Shown here one piece after another: positions 18,721 through 27,595 of a DNA stretch of 64,000 nucleotides; the stretch's first letter is position 1, and every line of letters starts with the position of its first letter. Source of the stretch: Ramlibacter monticola (GTDB lineage Bacteria; Pseudomonadota; Gammaproteobacteria; Burkholderiales; Burkholderiaceae_C). The position numbers were made by a program, and so were the translations under genes. The notes beneath the pieces are model-generated. The model worked only from the letters and a program-made list of their open reading frames with translations, made no database searches and was not told the DNA's origin. The stretch covers positions 806,001 through 870,000 of the forward strand of contig NZ_JAEQNE010000002.1 of assembly GCF_016722785.1 (NCBI RefSeq), written 5' to 3'.

Positions 18721-20766
18721 ATGGCCCACCTGGTCCACGTGGTGGTAGCCACCCCCGCCCATAGCACGGTGGGCGGGCCGCTCAGCTATTGGAGCGAGGC
18801 CTCGCTGCCGGCGGGGGCCCTGGTGCGCGTGCCGCTGGGTCGGCGCGAGGTCTGCGGGGTGGTGTGGGATCCACCCGAGGGGGAGGCCGCGCAGCCCGAT
18901 CCGGCCCAGCTGCGGCCGGTCGGTGCCGTGCTGGACGGCCTGCCGCCGCTGTCGGCTACCTGGCGCCAGCTCGTGACCTTCGCCGCGGGCTACTACCAGC
19001 GCAGCCTCGGGGAGGTCGCCCTGGCCGCGCTGCCACCGCAATTGCGCGAGCTCGACGCGGCGCAACTCGCCCGGCGTCTGCAGCGCACGCCGGTGGCCCC
19101 GGAGGTCGCGACGGTGGCGGCCGCCCCCGAGCTCACGGACGACCAGTCGCGGGCGCTCGCCGCGATCGCCGCCGAGCCCGGCCCCTTCCTGCTCTTCGGC
19201 GCGACCGGCAGCGGAAAGACGGAGGTGTACCAGCGCGCCGTGCAGGCCCTGCTCGAGCGCGACCCGCAAGCCCAGGCCCTGGTGCTGGTGCCCGAGATCA
19301 ACCTCACGCCGCAGTTGCAGGCCCGCTTCGAGGACCGCTTCGGCACCAGCGCGGTGGTGGCGCTGCACAGCGGCATGACCAACCCGCAGCGCCTGAAAAG
19401 CTGGATCGCCGCCCACCTCGGCCGCGCGCGCATCGTGCTCGGCACGCGAATGGCCGTCTTCGCTTCGCTGCCGCGGCTGGGCCTCATCGTCGTCGACGAG
19501 GAGCACGACCCCAGCTACAAGCAGCACGAAGGCGCCCGCTACTCGGCGCGCGACCTCGCGGTGTACCGCGCGCGCACCGAGGGCGCGAAGGTGGTCCTGG
19601 GCTCGGCCACGCCTTCCCTGGAGAGCTGGCAGGCCTGCGAGCGCGGCCGCTACCGCTGCCTGGAAATGCCGAAGCGCATCGGCGCCGGCGAGCTGCCCCG
19701 GGTGCGGCTGGTGAACATGAACAACCAGCCGCGCGGCACCGTGTTTTCCGCCCCGCTGCTGGCGGCGCTCTCGGAGCGCGTGGCGCGCGGCGAGCAGGCG
19801 CTGGTGTTCCTCAACCGCCGAGGCTATGCGCCTGTGCTGGCCTGCAACGCCTGCGACTGGAAGAGCGAATGCAGCCACTGCAGCGCCTACCGCGTGTTCC
19901 ACAAGGTCGACCGCACGCTGCGCTGCCACCACTGCGGCTTCACCGAGCGGGTGCCGCGCGCCTGCCCCCACTGCGGCAACGTCGACATCGCGCCGCTCGG
20001 CCGGGGCACCGAGCGGCTGGAAGAGCAACTCGGGGAGTTGCTCGCGGAGGTGCGCCGGCCCGACGGCGAGCCCGTCCGCATCGCCCGCATGGACGCGGAC
20101 AGCACGCGCCTGAAGGGCGCGCTGGAGCATCAGCTGGCGCAGGTGCACGCCGGAGAGGTCGACGTGCTGGTGGGCACGCAGATGGTCACCAAGGGCCACG
20201 ATTTCCGCCGCATCACCCTGGTGGCGGCGGTGAACCCGGACGGCGCGCTGTACTCGAGCGATTTCCGCGCGCCCGAGCGCCTGTTCGGACTGCTGATGCA
20301 GGCGGCGGGCCGCGGCGGCCGCGATGCCGCGCGGGCCGCGGCGAGCGAGATGTGGGTGCAGACCTTCAGCCCGGAGCATCCCCTGTTCGCCGCGCTGAAG
20401 AAGCACGACTATGCCGCCTTCGCCGGGCAGCAGTTGAACGAGCGCCGCCAGGCCGCGATGCCACCCTTCGCCTACCAGGCCCTGCTGCGGGCGGACGCGC
20501 GCACGCAGGAAATCGCGCAGGCCTTCCTGCAGGCGGCCGCCGAGGCCGCGCCCGGGCTGGACGGCAGCGGCCACGTGGTGCTGTACGCGCCGGTCCCGCT
20601 GACGGTGCAGCGGGTCGCGAACGTCGAGCGGGCGCAGCTGCTGCTGGAGAGCGGCTCGCGACCTGCGCTGCAGGCTTTCCTGGCGGCGTGGCAGCCGGTG
20701 CTGCAAGGGCTGCGGGTGCGCGGACTGATCCGCTGGGCGATCGACGTGGATCCGCTGCTGATCTAG
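18721..20766 (+). CDS. priA: Primosomal replication restart helicase PriA
   Basis: 681 residues. Superfamily 2 helicase that reloads the replisome at collapsed forks. N-terminal DNA-binding part (HVVVATPAHSTVGGPLSYW, RVPLGRREVCGVVW), P-loop LLFGATGSGKTEVYQRA, DEEH box VDEEHDPSYKQ, and the PriA zinc-binding region with eight Cys in CNACDWKSECSHC and CHHCGFTERVPRACPHCG, then GRGTERLEEQL and the helicase motif DADSTRLKG. Somewhat shorter than E. coli PriA. I start at MAHLVHV (18721) because residues upstream lie in the DnaA-box region. Its stop overlaps the convergent rsmI. Confidence 0.97.
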   Translation: MAHLVHVVVATPAHSTVGGPLSYWSEASLPAGALVRVPLGRREVCGVVWDPPEGEAAQPDPAQLRPVGAVLDGLPPLSATWRQLVTFAAGYYQRSLGEVALAALPPQLRELDAAQLARRLQRTPVAPEVATVAAAPELTDDQSRALAAIAAEPGPFLLFGATGSGKTEVYQRAVQALLERDPQAQALVLVPEINLTPQLQARFEDRFGTSAVVALHSGMTNPQRLKSWIAAHLGRARIVLGTRMAVFASLPRLGLIVVDEEHDPSYKQHEGARYSARDLAVYRARTEGAKVVLGSATPSLESWQACERGRYRCLEMPKRIGAGELPRVRLVNMNNQPRGTVFSAPLLAALSERVARGEQALVFLNRRGYAPVLACNACDWKSECSHCSAYRVFHKVDRTLRCHHCGFTERVPRACPHCGNVDIAPLGRGTERLEEQLGELLAEVRRPDGEPVRIARMDADSTRLKGALEHQLAQVHAGEVDVLVGTQMVTKGHDFRRITLVAAVNPDGALYSSDFRAPERLFGLLMQAAGRGGRDAARAAASEMWVQTFSPEHPLFAALKKHDYAAFAGQQLNERRQAAMPPFAYQALLRADARTQEIAQAFLQAAAEAAPGLDGSGHVVLYAPVPLTVQRVANVERAQLLLESGSRPALQAFLAAWQPVLQGLRVRGLIRWAIDVDPLLI

Positions 20767-21665
20767 GGCTGCTCGCCCTTCATCTGCAGAGCCGCCTGGT
20801 ACAGCGCATTGCGCGAAGCCCCGCTGATCTCCGCCGCCAGGCGCACCGCGGTCTTCACCGGCAGCTCGGCCAGCAGCAGCTGCAGCACCCGCAGCGCCTC
20901 CGCGTCGTCGCTCTCCACCCGCACCGAATGCAGCACCAGCGCGAACTCGCCACGCGAGCGCGCCGCGTCCGCCTGCAGCCACGCCGGGAATTCCTCGCAG
21001 CGCAGGGCGGCGATCTGCTCGAACTGCTTGGTGAGCTCGCGCCCCACCGTGAGGCGGCGAGTTCCCAGGGCGGCGAGCGTCTCGGCCAGCGCGGCGATGC
21101 GATGCGGCGCCTCCAGCAACACCACGGACCGCGTCTCCTGCCGCAGCGCTTCCACCGCCTGCTGGCGCTCGCCCCCTTTCGCCGGCAGGAAGCCGTGGAA
21201 CACGAAGCCCCCTTCCTCGCCCTCGCCGCCGGTCGCGCTCAGGATCGCCGTAACGCTGCTGGCCCCGGGCAGGGGCACCACCCGCAAGCCTGCAGCCACC
21301 ACGGCGGCGACCACCCTTGCGCCCGGGTCACTCACGCCCGGCGTGCCCGCGTCGCTCGCGTAGGCGACCCGCTGCCCCAGCTGCAGTCGCCGCACGACCT
21401 CCTGCGCGCCCTCGGCCTCGTTGTGCCGGTGCACGCTCAGCAGGCTGCGGGACTCGATGCCGTAGGCGCGCAGCAGCGTCTGGGTGTGCCGAGTGTCCTC
21501 GCAGGCGATCGCGTCCACCAGTTGCAGGACGTGCAGGGCCCGCAGGCTGATGTCCGCCAGGTTGCCGATGGGCGTGGCCAGTACGTACAGCGTACCCTGC
21601 GGGTAGTGCTGCGCAGCCGCCGCGTCACGCGCCGCGGCCAGCGCGGAGGCAAAGGAAGCGCTCAA
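20763..21665 (-). CDS. rsmI: 16S rRNA (cytidine-1402-2'-O)-methyltransferase
   Basis: 300 residues from a TTG start at 21665, chosen because AAGGAG sits 5 bases upstream; the frame remains open further upstream. Tetrapyrrole-methylase fold: [79 protein letters not shown]. It 2'-O-methylates C1402 in the ribosomal P site. Head-to-head with yraN (28 bases between starts), a neighbourhood seen in many proteobacteria. Confidence 0.97.
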   Translation of the reverse strand: MSASFASALAAARDAAAAQHYPQGTLYVLATPIGNLADISLRALHVLQLVDAIACEDTRHTQTLLRAYGIESRSLLSVHRHNEAEGAQEVVRRLQLGQRVAYASDAGTPGVSDPGARVVAAVVAAGLRVVPLPGASSVTAILSATGGEGEEGGFVFHGFLPAKGGERQQAVEALRQETRSVVLLEAPHRIAALAETLAALGTRRLTVGRELTKQFEQIAALRCEEFPAWLQADAARSRGEFALVLHSVRVESDDAEALRVLQLLLAELPVKTAVRLAAEISGASRNALYQAALQMKGEQP

Positions 21666-21693
21666 ACAGACTCCTTCGAAAGGCGCCCGGAAG

Positions 21694-22050
21694 GTGAGCA
21701 CCAAGGACGACGGCGATGCCGCCGAAGACCGCGCGCTGGCCCACCTGCTCGGGCAGGGGCTGCGGCTGGTCGCGCGCAATTATCGGACGCCCGGCCGTGG
21801 CGGCGGCGAGATCGACCTGATCATGCGCGACGGCGACGGCACGCTCGTGTTCGTGGAGGTCCGCAAGCGCGGCGGCCACGGCTTCGGCGGCGCGGCGGGG
21901 AGCATCGGGTGGCAGAAGCAGCGGCGGGTCGTGTTCGCGGCGCGGCACTACCTGCTGAGGCTGCGGCAGCCGCCGCCCTGCCGCTTCGACGTCGTCAGCA
22001 TGGAAAACGGCGCGCTCCAGTGGATGCGCGCCGCTTTCGATGCCGGCTAG
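21694..22050 (+). CDS. yraN: YraN/UPF0102 family nuclease-fold protein
   Basis: 118 residues from a GTG start. Restriction-endonuclease-like fold of the UPF0102 family: [71 protein letters not shown]. The E-x-D-x(n)-E-V-K-type acidic core (EIDLI, FVEVRKR) is preserved. Biochemical role of the family is poorly defined; it may act on nucleic acid. Adjacent to rsmI as in many genomes. Confidence 0.93.
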   Translation: MSTKDDGDAAEDRALAHLLGQGLRLVARNYRTPGRGGGEIDLIMRDGDGTLVFVEVRKRGGHGFGGAAGSIGWQKQRRVVFAARHYLLRLRQPPPCRFDVVSMENGALQWMRAAFDAG

Positions 22051-22088
22051 GACCCGCGCCTGCGGGTCCCAACACGGTGGACACGGGC

Positions 22089-22454
22089 TTAACCGCGGTC
22101 GGCCTTGCGGGGCATCACCGCCGGGGCGGGCGCCTGCTCGACCGGCGCCGGGGCGGCACCCATCTGCTGCTGCTCCTGGACCACGGGCGCCGGGGCCTGG
22201 GCCACGATCGGTGCCGGCTCTTCGACGCGCGCCACTTCACGCACGGTGGTGATCTGGGCGGTCTGGACCTGGTCGATCAGGCCCGGAACGCCGGTCTCGC
22301 CCATGGAGGTGAGGTGGGAGCTCTGCTGGCCCGCGCCCAGCGCGGGGTTGGACACGAACGGGTTCGGCGGAATGCCTTGGGCGACGGCAACGCCGATCAC
22401 GGCGACAGCGGAAGCACCGGCGATGAGGCCGGCGATTTTTTTCAGAACAGCCAT
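22089..22454 (-). CDS. Hypothetical exported Ala/Pro/Gln-rich protein
   Basis: 121 residues. Lys-containing start (AVLKKIAGLIAGASAVAVIG) makes a signal peptide ending near VAVAQG (about residue 26). The mature region has NPFVSNPALGAGQ and a long low-complexity tail of Ala, Pro, Gln and Glu (VVQEQQQMGAAPAPVEQ). AAGGAG precedes the start. No recognisable domain; probably periplasmic. GC3 pattern is consistent with real coding sequence. Confidence 0.7.
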   Translation of the reverse strand: MAVLKKIAGLIAGASAVAVIGVAVAQGIPPNPFVSNPALGAGQQSSHLTSMGETGVPGLIDQVQTAQITTVREVARVEEPAPIVAQAPAPVVQEQQQMGAAPAPVEQAPAPAVMPRKADRG

Positions 22455-22687
22455 TGCAACTTCTCCTTGAGCTTGATTTGTGAACCTGCGGGCTTCGAAG
22501 CCAGCGGTGTCAAGAGTAGTGAGCGGGAACTTGCGCGGAGTCAGTTCCGTGCGGGAACTCGTGTCGGGTCATGTCCGCCACAGCGTCGGCCATTGCTTCC
22601 CGCATCCGTCCGACCGGACCTACACCCGAGGCTCGGAAGCGCAGGAATGCACACCCCGCAATGCAGAGCCAGCCTGGAATTGCACTC

Positions 22688-23737
22688 CTAGGGCGCGGCG
22701 CGAAGGCCCTCGGGCCGGTGGCGCAGGCTGGCCGCCGCATGCGAGAGCGCGAACGCCAGCGCGTGGCCGGTCGAGTCCATCAGGCAGGCCTTGCGCCACA
22801 GCTGCACGCCCCTGCGCGGGGCACCGCCCTTGCGCATCTCCGCGGCGCCGGGCAGAACCCAACGCTCCATGAACCGACGGGTCGATGCGGGCAGCGCCGC
22901 TGTCATCGCGGCCTGCACGTCGGCGTTGGCAAACTCCGGAAACATGCGGCAGGCGAGGCTCAGTGCGCCGTACAACGCACGCGCCGTGTGCCACTCGCGA
23001 GCGCGCTCGGCCGCGGCCATCGCCATGCCTGTCCGACGCGCGAGCAGCAGCCAGAGATCGACGTAGCGGATCAGGCGCACGTCGAACTGGTCGATCCCCA
23101 TGGAGAGCGTGTGGTAGACCAGCGCATCGACGTCGTCGAGGCGCAGCACGCGGCGGCCCTCGATCTCGAGCGGCACGGCGCGTTGCCACAAGCCCTCATA
23201 GTCGACACGATTTCGGGGACGCTGGATGAAGGACTGGTGCACCTCGACGAGGATGCGCCCGTGGAAAAACACCCGCTCGTGGTGGGCGGGGTCCCTGGAA
23301 GCGCCGAACGAAGGCTGGGCGCGCATTCCGGCGGCCAGCAGGCGCTCGCACACGGCATCCATGCGATCCACGGGAACCAGGATGTCGATGTCCTGCATCG
23401 GGCGCAGGACGGCGTCCGGATAGAGTCGCCGTGCGTAGTCCGATCCCTTGATCAACATCACCGGCTCGCCGGCCAGGGCGTCACAGACAGCAATGGCTGC
23501 TTCGCGAAACCAACTTGCCCGAACCTGCAGGATGCGCTCCCAACCCCTTGCGGACTCCCTCGCGCTGCGCACCGCAGGTGGAAGATCGGACGCCGCGAAC
23601 AGCAGCGGCAGCAAGCCGGAGGAGGAGCAGCGCTCCACCAGCAGCGCCGCGCCCGCTGCACTGACGGCGGGCCAAGCCTCGCCCGTGACCAGCCCGCAGA
23701 CCGATGGCCAGAAAGAACGCGGAAGCAAAAGGGACAT
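22688..23737 (-). CDS. Nucleotidyltransferase-family protein of the RiPP-associated type
   Basis: 349 residues, resembling the putative nucleotidyltransferase family often found with PqqD and HPr-kinase-like genes in peptide clusters. Key region: PVMLIKGSDYARRLYPD (Lys97, Ser99) followed by RPMQDIDILVP with Asp116 and Asp118, matching the G-S ... D-x-D metal/NTP core; then a helical C-terminus rich in His, Trp and Arg (VDALVYHTLSMGIDQFDVRL). It probably transfers a nucleotidyl group or related moiety to a protein or peptide, but no member near here is characterised. It is divergent from the precursor-like gene across a 186-base shared promoter region. Confidence 0.8.
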   Translation of the reverse strand: MSLLLPRSFWPSVCGLVTGEAWPAVSAAGAALLVERCSSSGLLPLLFAASDLPPAVRSARESARGWERILQVRASWFREAAIAVCDALAGEPVMLIKGSDYARRLYPDAVLRPMQDIDILVPVDRMDAVCERLLAAGMRAQPSFGASRDPAHHERVFFHGRILVEVHQSFIQRPRNRVDYEGLWQRAVPLEIEGRRVLRLDDVDALVYHTLSMGIDQFDVRLIRYVDLWLLLARRTGMAMAAAERAREWHTARALYGALSLACRMFPEFANADVQAAMTAALPASTRRFMERWVLPGAAEMRKGGAPRRGVQLWRKACLMDSTGHALAFALSHAAASLRHRPEGLRAAP

Positions 23738-23923
23738 CGCTACGGGATCCTGGTGAGAGCCGACCCGCAGGGCGGCGGGGTCTTTGCAGCCAATCGCTTA
23801 ACAAGGACGAACGGGCCTTGCGTCCCCTTGACGGGCCCCCGGTGGTCGCAGTACCGTCCCGGCCGTTTCTGCCCTTTCGTCCTATCCTAGGACAAGCGTC
23901 GGGCAGCAAGCAAGGAGGACCCA
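23738..23923. promoter_or_regulatory. Divergent promoter region of the peptide cluster
   Basis: 186 bases between the nucleotidyltransferase gene and the PqqD-fusion gene. It holds an inverted repeat GTCCTA-TCC-TAGGAC (23879-23893) that may be an operator, and a strong ribosome site AAGGAGG about 8 bases before the ATG at 23924. A TTGACG hexamer occurs at 23828-23833, but I cannot assign a matching -10 with confidence. Confidence 0.4.
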
Positions 23924-24385
23924 ATGAGGACTGTCTTTGTTGCGACCTCGGGAGTGGAAACCGCCCCGCTCGCCAATGGCTCGGTGGTCTACAACCTGAA
24001 GACCACCAAGTTCATCATGCTGAACCCATCGGCGAATCTGGTTTGGAGCTCATTGGCGAAGCCACACTCCGAGGATGACCTGGTCGACCTGGTCTGCGAA
24101 CGCTACGAGAGCGTCGATGCTCCGGCCGCCCGGCAGGCGGTGCAATACACGCTGCGCGAATTGCAGAAGCTCGAACTCGTCGCGAGCCGCGAAGGCAGCA
24201 CGGAGACCGGTGATTCGCGTCCCGCCGCAACCCGCGCCGGCACCTCCGATCCGGAGGATGGTTTCGCGGCGCCGTCCGTCAAGGTCCTCGACGAGGAGGA
24301 TCTCCTGAAGGTGTTCCAGATCACGGCCGCCGAGATCAGCGTGGCATCGTGCTGGTGGGGCGCCTGCTCGGTCGGTTGTCCGTAA
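23924..24385 (+). CDS. PqqD-like domain fused to a Cys/Trp-rich tail; candidate RiPP precursor
   Basis: 153 residues. Residues ~1-88 form a PqqD-like recognition domain: ANGSVVYNLKTTKFIMLNPS, NLVWSSLAKPHSEDDLVDLV, then a two-helix stretch ending LQKLELV. Residues ~90-115 are a Ser/Thr/Glu/Pro-rich linker. Residues 118-139 (SVKVLDEEDLLKVFQIT...) look like an amphipathic leader helix, and the protein ends SCWWGACSVGCP (142-153) with Cys143, Cys148, Cys152 and Trp144-Trp145. PqqD domains bind leader peptides of modified peptides; here the domain and a core-like tail are one chain. Strong RBS, first gene of the rightward operon. Precursor status is inference; it could be a chaperone with a structural tail. 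Confidence 0.75.
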   Translation: MRTVFVATSGVETAPLANGSVVYNLKTTKFIMLNPSANLVWSSLAKPHSEDDLVDLVCERYESVDAPAARQAVQYTLRELQKLELVASREGSTETGDSRPAATRAGTSDPEDGFAAPSVKVLDEEDLLKVFQITAAEISVASCWWGACSVGCP

Positions 24386-24401
24386 GCCTGCTACGTCGTC
24401 G

Positions 24402-25223
24402 ATGACTCCCCCGCCGACCAAGGTCGTGCGAGGCGTGACGTTGCGGGCCGATCCGGCCCGCGAGGCATGCTTTCAGATCGTGCACGACCCCGCCCATTTG
24501 GCCGACTACGCCGACATGTCCGAGGTCGCGATGCGACAGCGGCTGCACAAGCACATGCACAACGAGATGCAAAGTCTCGAGATGGCTGCGCAGTCGCTCG
24601 CCGATTTTCCCGACGCGCCGTGGGAATTGCGCCTGTGCCTCGCACGCCAGTGCTGGGACGAGTCGCGCCACACCCGCCTGCTTTATCGGCGTCTGCTCGA
24701 GATAGGCGGGCGCAAGGGCGAGTTCCCGGTGATGAACTACGAGTGGAGCGTCACCTGCATGGCCGACTCGATCTGGGCGCGCCTCGCGATCCAGAACCGC
24801 ACCTTCGAGGGCGGCGAGATCGACCTGCTCCGACGCCTCACGGGGATGTGGAAGGAAGCGGGCGACCCGGTGACCGCCGAATTGATCGAGGGCATCCTGG
24901 CCGACGAGATCCAGCATGTGCGGTTCTGCAACGTCTGGATCAAGCAGACGTCCAAGCAGGATCCCGGCGTGTTGTGGAAGCTGGCGTCGGCGGTCACTTT
25001 CGTGCGCAGCGTGACGAAGGCGCTCGAGCCGGGTCCCGGCGAGGTCAATGCCGTCGGCGTCGACCTGACGGGGTTCGAGCATGTCGAGGTGATGGCCAAC
25101 ATCCCGGACCGGCGCCTGGCTGGCTTCAGCGAAGCCGAGATCGCGGAGATCGTGGAGCAGGAAGAGGCACTGCAGGCGCACCCCCGTCGAGGGGACGCAG
25201 CACCGGCCTCGGCGGCCGGCTGA
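24402..25223 (+). CDS. DUF455/ferritin-like diiron-type protein, copy 1
   Basis: 273 residues, all-helical, resembling DUF455 (a ferritin-like family related in fold to MiaE). Metal-ligand pattern by eye: Glu60 (NEMQSLEMAAQSL), Glu87-Ser-Arg-His90 (QCWDESRHTRLLYRRL), Glu136 (NRTFEGGE), Glu160, and Glu169-Ile-Gln-His172 (LADEIQHVRF). The segment GGRKGEFPVMNYEW is the DUF455 hallmark after the first ExxH. Such folds bind two irons and can oxidise organic substrates. It follows the PqqD-fusion gene by 16 bases, so its substrate may be that protein's tail. Two paralogues follow in the same operon. Confidence 0.8.
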   Translation: MTPPPTKVVRGVTLRADPAREACFQIVHDPAHLADYADMSEVAMRQRLHKHMHNEMQSLEMAAQSLADFPDAPWELRLCLARQCWDESRHTRLLYRRLLEIGGRKGEFPVMNYEWSVTCMADSIWARLAIQNRTFEGGEIDLLRRLTGMWKEAGDPVTAELIEGILADEIQHVRFCNVWIKQTSKQDPGVLWKLASAVTFVRSVTKALEPGPGEVNAVGVDLTGFEHVEVMANIPDRRLAGFSEAEIAEIVEQEEALQAHPRRGDAAPASAAG

Positions 25224-25236
25224 CGGCACCCCGGCC

Positions 25237-26331
25237 ATGTTCGAGGGAGGAACCTGGATCGGTCGCGCGCAGGCGCTCCCCGCCGCCCAAGACTCGACAG
25301 GCGAGTGGTTTCGCCTCGGCGACCTGAGCCTGCAACTCGCTTCCGAGCCGCAAAGCTTCCTCGATGCGTTCCGGGCGCAGTGGGGCGACTGCACCGTTGC
25401 GGAACCGCCCCCCGGCCTTCCCAGGCTCCACTGCAGCGCGCGCTTGCTCGCAGGTTCGTCGCGGCTCCTGCTCTCGTTTGCCGGCTGCGAACTGCCCGAC
25501 CTGCTCGACGCCTCGGCTACACCCGTGCGGATGCTGCGCCACCTCGCACGCTATGCGGACCAAAGCGGACCGGCGCCGGGTTGGCGCATGCTGGCGGACC
25601 GTAACGACGGCAGCCGGATCCTGGCCGCAGCGCACCGCGATCGTCTCGTCGTCGACCTCGATGAAGCACCGCCCGACTTCGCGATCGACGCCTTGATCGC
25701 TGTCGTGCAGAGTGCGCAGCCCGGACTGCTGTTCCTGCACGCCGCTTCTTTCGGGGTGGCCGGCGCAGGCGCCCTGCTGATTGGCGCCGCGCAGGCCGGC
25801 AAGTCCACGACCGCACTCGCGCTCGGGGCGCGCGGCCATGCCGTTCTTGGCGACGACATGGCCGCCATCCGTGCCGGCAGCAGCGAGTTGCTGCCCTTTC
25901 GCAGGACGCTTCGCCTGCGACCCGGGCCCTCCGTGGCGTCACTTGCTGCGCGTCTCGGCACCGTCCCGCATGCGTTCGCCGTCGATCCCGGTGGCACCAT
26001 GCGAACGTTGGTGCGCGCGGGCGCTCTGTTCGCCACGCCTGCATGCAGGCCGCTTCCCCTGCGCTTTGCATTCGTGCTCGACGGCTTCTCGACGCAACCC
26101 TGCCTCACTCCGTTTCGGCCGGACATCAGCTCGGTAGAGCCACTCAGGGGGATCGTGAGCGAATCGGTGCCGGACTGGGGCCGGTCGCCGGGCCGCGACC
26201 TGATGAAGTTCTTGACCATTGTCGACGTCCTGTCGAAACTGTCCTGTCATCGCCTTCGGCTCGGAACGCCGGAAGCGAGCGCGTCTGCGATCGAAACCCT
26301 GATGATGGAGGCTACATGCAACTCAACGTGA
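25237..26331 (+). CDS. HPr-kinase-like kinase of the peptide cluster
   Basis: 364 residues. The C-terminal half is an HPr kinase/phosphorylase-like P-loop domain: FLHAASFGVAGAGALLIG, Walker A GAAQAGKS (183-190) and the catalytic-type GDDMAA (205-210) in HAVLGDDMAAIRAG. The N-terminal half (about 1-150) is unique to this kind of cluster-associated kinase. In lasso-peptide clusters of the paeninodin type a related kinase phosphorylates a C-terminal Ser of the precursor; by analogy it could phosphorylate Ser142 or Ser149 of the tail. Starts 13 bases after DUF455 copy 1; its end overlaps the next gene by 16 bases. Confidence 0.78.
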   Translation: MFEGGTWIGRAQALPAAQDSTGEWFRLGDLSLQLASEPQSFLDAFRAQWGDCTVAEPPPGLPRLHCSARLLAGSSRLLLSFAGCELPDLLDASATPVRMLRHLARYADQSGPAPGWRMLADRNDGSRILAAAHRDRLVVDLDEAPPDFAIDALIAVVQSAQPGLLFLHAASFGVAGAGALLIGAAQAGKSTTALALGARGHAVLGDDMAAIRAGSSELLPFRRTLRLRPGPSVASLAARLGTVPHAFAVDPGGTMRTLVRAGALFATPACRPLPLRFAFVLDGFSTQPCLTPFRPDISSVEPLRGIVSESVPDWGRSPGRDLMKFLTIVDVLSKLSCHRLRLGTPEASASAIETLMMEATCNST

Positions 26332-26873
26332 AGCAGAGAGGCGACCATGTCGCGACCTTCCGCTGGATCGAAGTGCGGTGCATGGAAATGCTCGCGCGCT
26401 GGGTGCCGATGACGCCGGAGACCGAGGTGAAGCTCGCATTCGGCACGCACATCTGGGATCTCGCCCAGCACGCCGACAGCCTTGGCAAGCGCACGCACGA
26501 GTTGCGGCTTCCGGCGCAATACAGCCTCGAGCCCGCGAGTGGTTACGTCCGCTTCCTGTCCGACCTGGCCGAGACGTCCGCCTCCGACCGGCGCGTGGCC
26601 GCCTTCTACGACTGCCTGCTTCCTGCGCTGGAGCGTCGCTACCGTGACTACCTTGGCCGGGTCGATTCGCTGCTCGACGGCCCGACGCTGCGCATCATCG
26701 ACCACATCCTGTTCGACCTGGCCCGGATGAAGACCGAAGGCCAGGCGCTGCGCGAGGAGTTGCCTGCGGTTGCGTCGACCGATGCCGCGTGGCTCGATGC
26801 CTTGCGGCGCCACGAGCTGGAATTCACCGAGATCGTGGTCGGCCGTCCGGCCGAACAGGCCGCGGCAGCCTAG
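26316..26873 (+). CDS. Small helical hypothetical protein, possibly ferritin-like
   Basis: 185 residues from ATG 26316, with GGAG upstream. I do not recognise a named domain. It looks all-helical and rich in potential metal ligands: Glu19 and Glu24, Glu37, then His45-Ile-Trp-Asp48 ... His52-Ala-Asp54 in FGTHIWDLAQHADSLGKR, and a later acidic/His helix (LRIIDHILFDLARMKTEG). Its place between DUF455-type genes and the ligand-rich helices suggest a fourth metal or scaffold protein of the same system. Function unknown. Confidence 0.7.
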   Translation: MQLNVKQRGDHVATFRWIEVRCMEMLARWVPMTPETEVKLAFGTHIWDLAQHADSLGKRTHELRLPAQYSLEPASGYVRFLSDLAETSASDRRVAAFYDCLLPALERRYRDYLGRVDSLLDGPTLRIIDHILFDLARMKTEGQALREELPAVASTDAAWLDALRRHELEFTEIVVGRPAEQAAAA

Positions 26874-26881
26874 AGCGCGGC

Positions 26882-27595
26882 ATGCACACCATGGAAATCG
26901 GTACGGTCACGGTGCGGGGCAACGTGGTCCTGCGGGCCAGCCCCGCGCGCGAGCCCTGCTTCAATGTCGTCGACGACCAGGCCCGGATGGCCAAGTTCCC
27001 CGAGGGGTCGCTGGAACACAGGCGCGAGATGCTGCATGGCGACGTCAACGAGGAGGTGCAGAGCCTCGAAATCGCGGCGCAGTCGCTGGTCGACTTTCCC
27101 GATGCGGACTGGGAGCTCCGGCTCCAACTCGCGCGGCAGTGCTGGGACGAGGTGCGTCACGCGCGTCTCTTCCTGCACCGGCTGATCGAGCTCGGCGGGC
27201 ACAAGGGGGAGTTTCCGGTCATCAACCAGGAGTGGGGCGTGGTCTGCATGTTCGACTCCCTGGTCGGGCGCCTGGCCGTGCAGAACAGGCTGTTCGAGGG
27301 TGGCTCGCTCGATGTCTTCAAGGAGGGCGTGGTTTCCTGGGCCCGCTGGGGTGACCACGCCACCGCCGAGATCATGGACGCGGTCGCCGCGGACGAGGTT
27401 CAGCATGTCCGCTTCGCCAACGAGTGGTTCGAGCGCCTTCGCAAGGAAAACCCGCGCTCGCTGCTGAAGGCCATTGCCGCGATGGATGCGGTGCGCGTGT
27501 GGTCGCTGGCCCTGACGCCGCCGGAGATGAAGATGGAGCACGAGATTCCCGTCAACGTCGAGGACCGCCGTGATGCAGGATTCACTGTCGAATGA
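26882..27595 (+). CDS. DUF455/ferritin-like diiron-type protein, copy 2
   Basis: 237 residues. Clear paralogue of copy 1: NEEVQSLEIAAQSLVDFPDA, QCWDEVRHARLFLHRLIELG, GHKGEFPVINQEW, NRLFEGGSLDVF, AADEVQHVRFANEWF. Putative ligands are Glu63, Glu90/His93, Glu139, Glu163 and Glu172/His175. It is the shortest copy, ending after PVNVEDRRDAGFTVE without the C-terminal acidic tail of copy 1. A start at 26891 (MEIGTV) is also possible. Its 3' end overlaps copy 3. Confidence 0.78.
   Translation: MHTMEIGTVTVRGNVVLRASPAREPCFNVVDDQARMAKFPEGSLEHRREMLHGDVNEEVQSLEIAAQSLVDFPDADWELRLQLARQCWDEVRHARLFLHRLIELGGHKGEFPVINQEWGVVCMFDSLVGRLAVQNRLFEGGSLDVFKEGVVSWARWGDHATAEIMDAVAADEVQHVRFANEWFERLRKENPRSLLKAIAAMDAVRVWSLALTPPEMKMEHEIPVNVEDRRDAGFTVE

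Noticed and set aside
18789-22691. 1300-codon + strand frame across priA, rsmI and yraN
   Set aside because: Spans several convincingly annotated genes on both strands with repetitive Arg/Ala/Gly translation.
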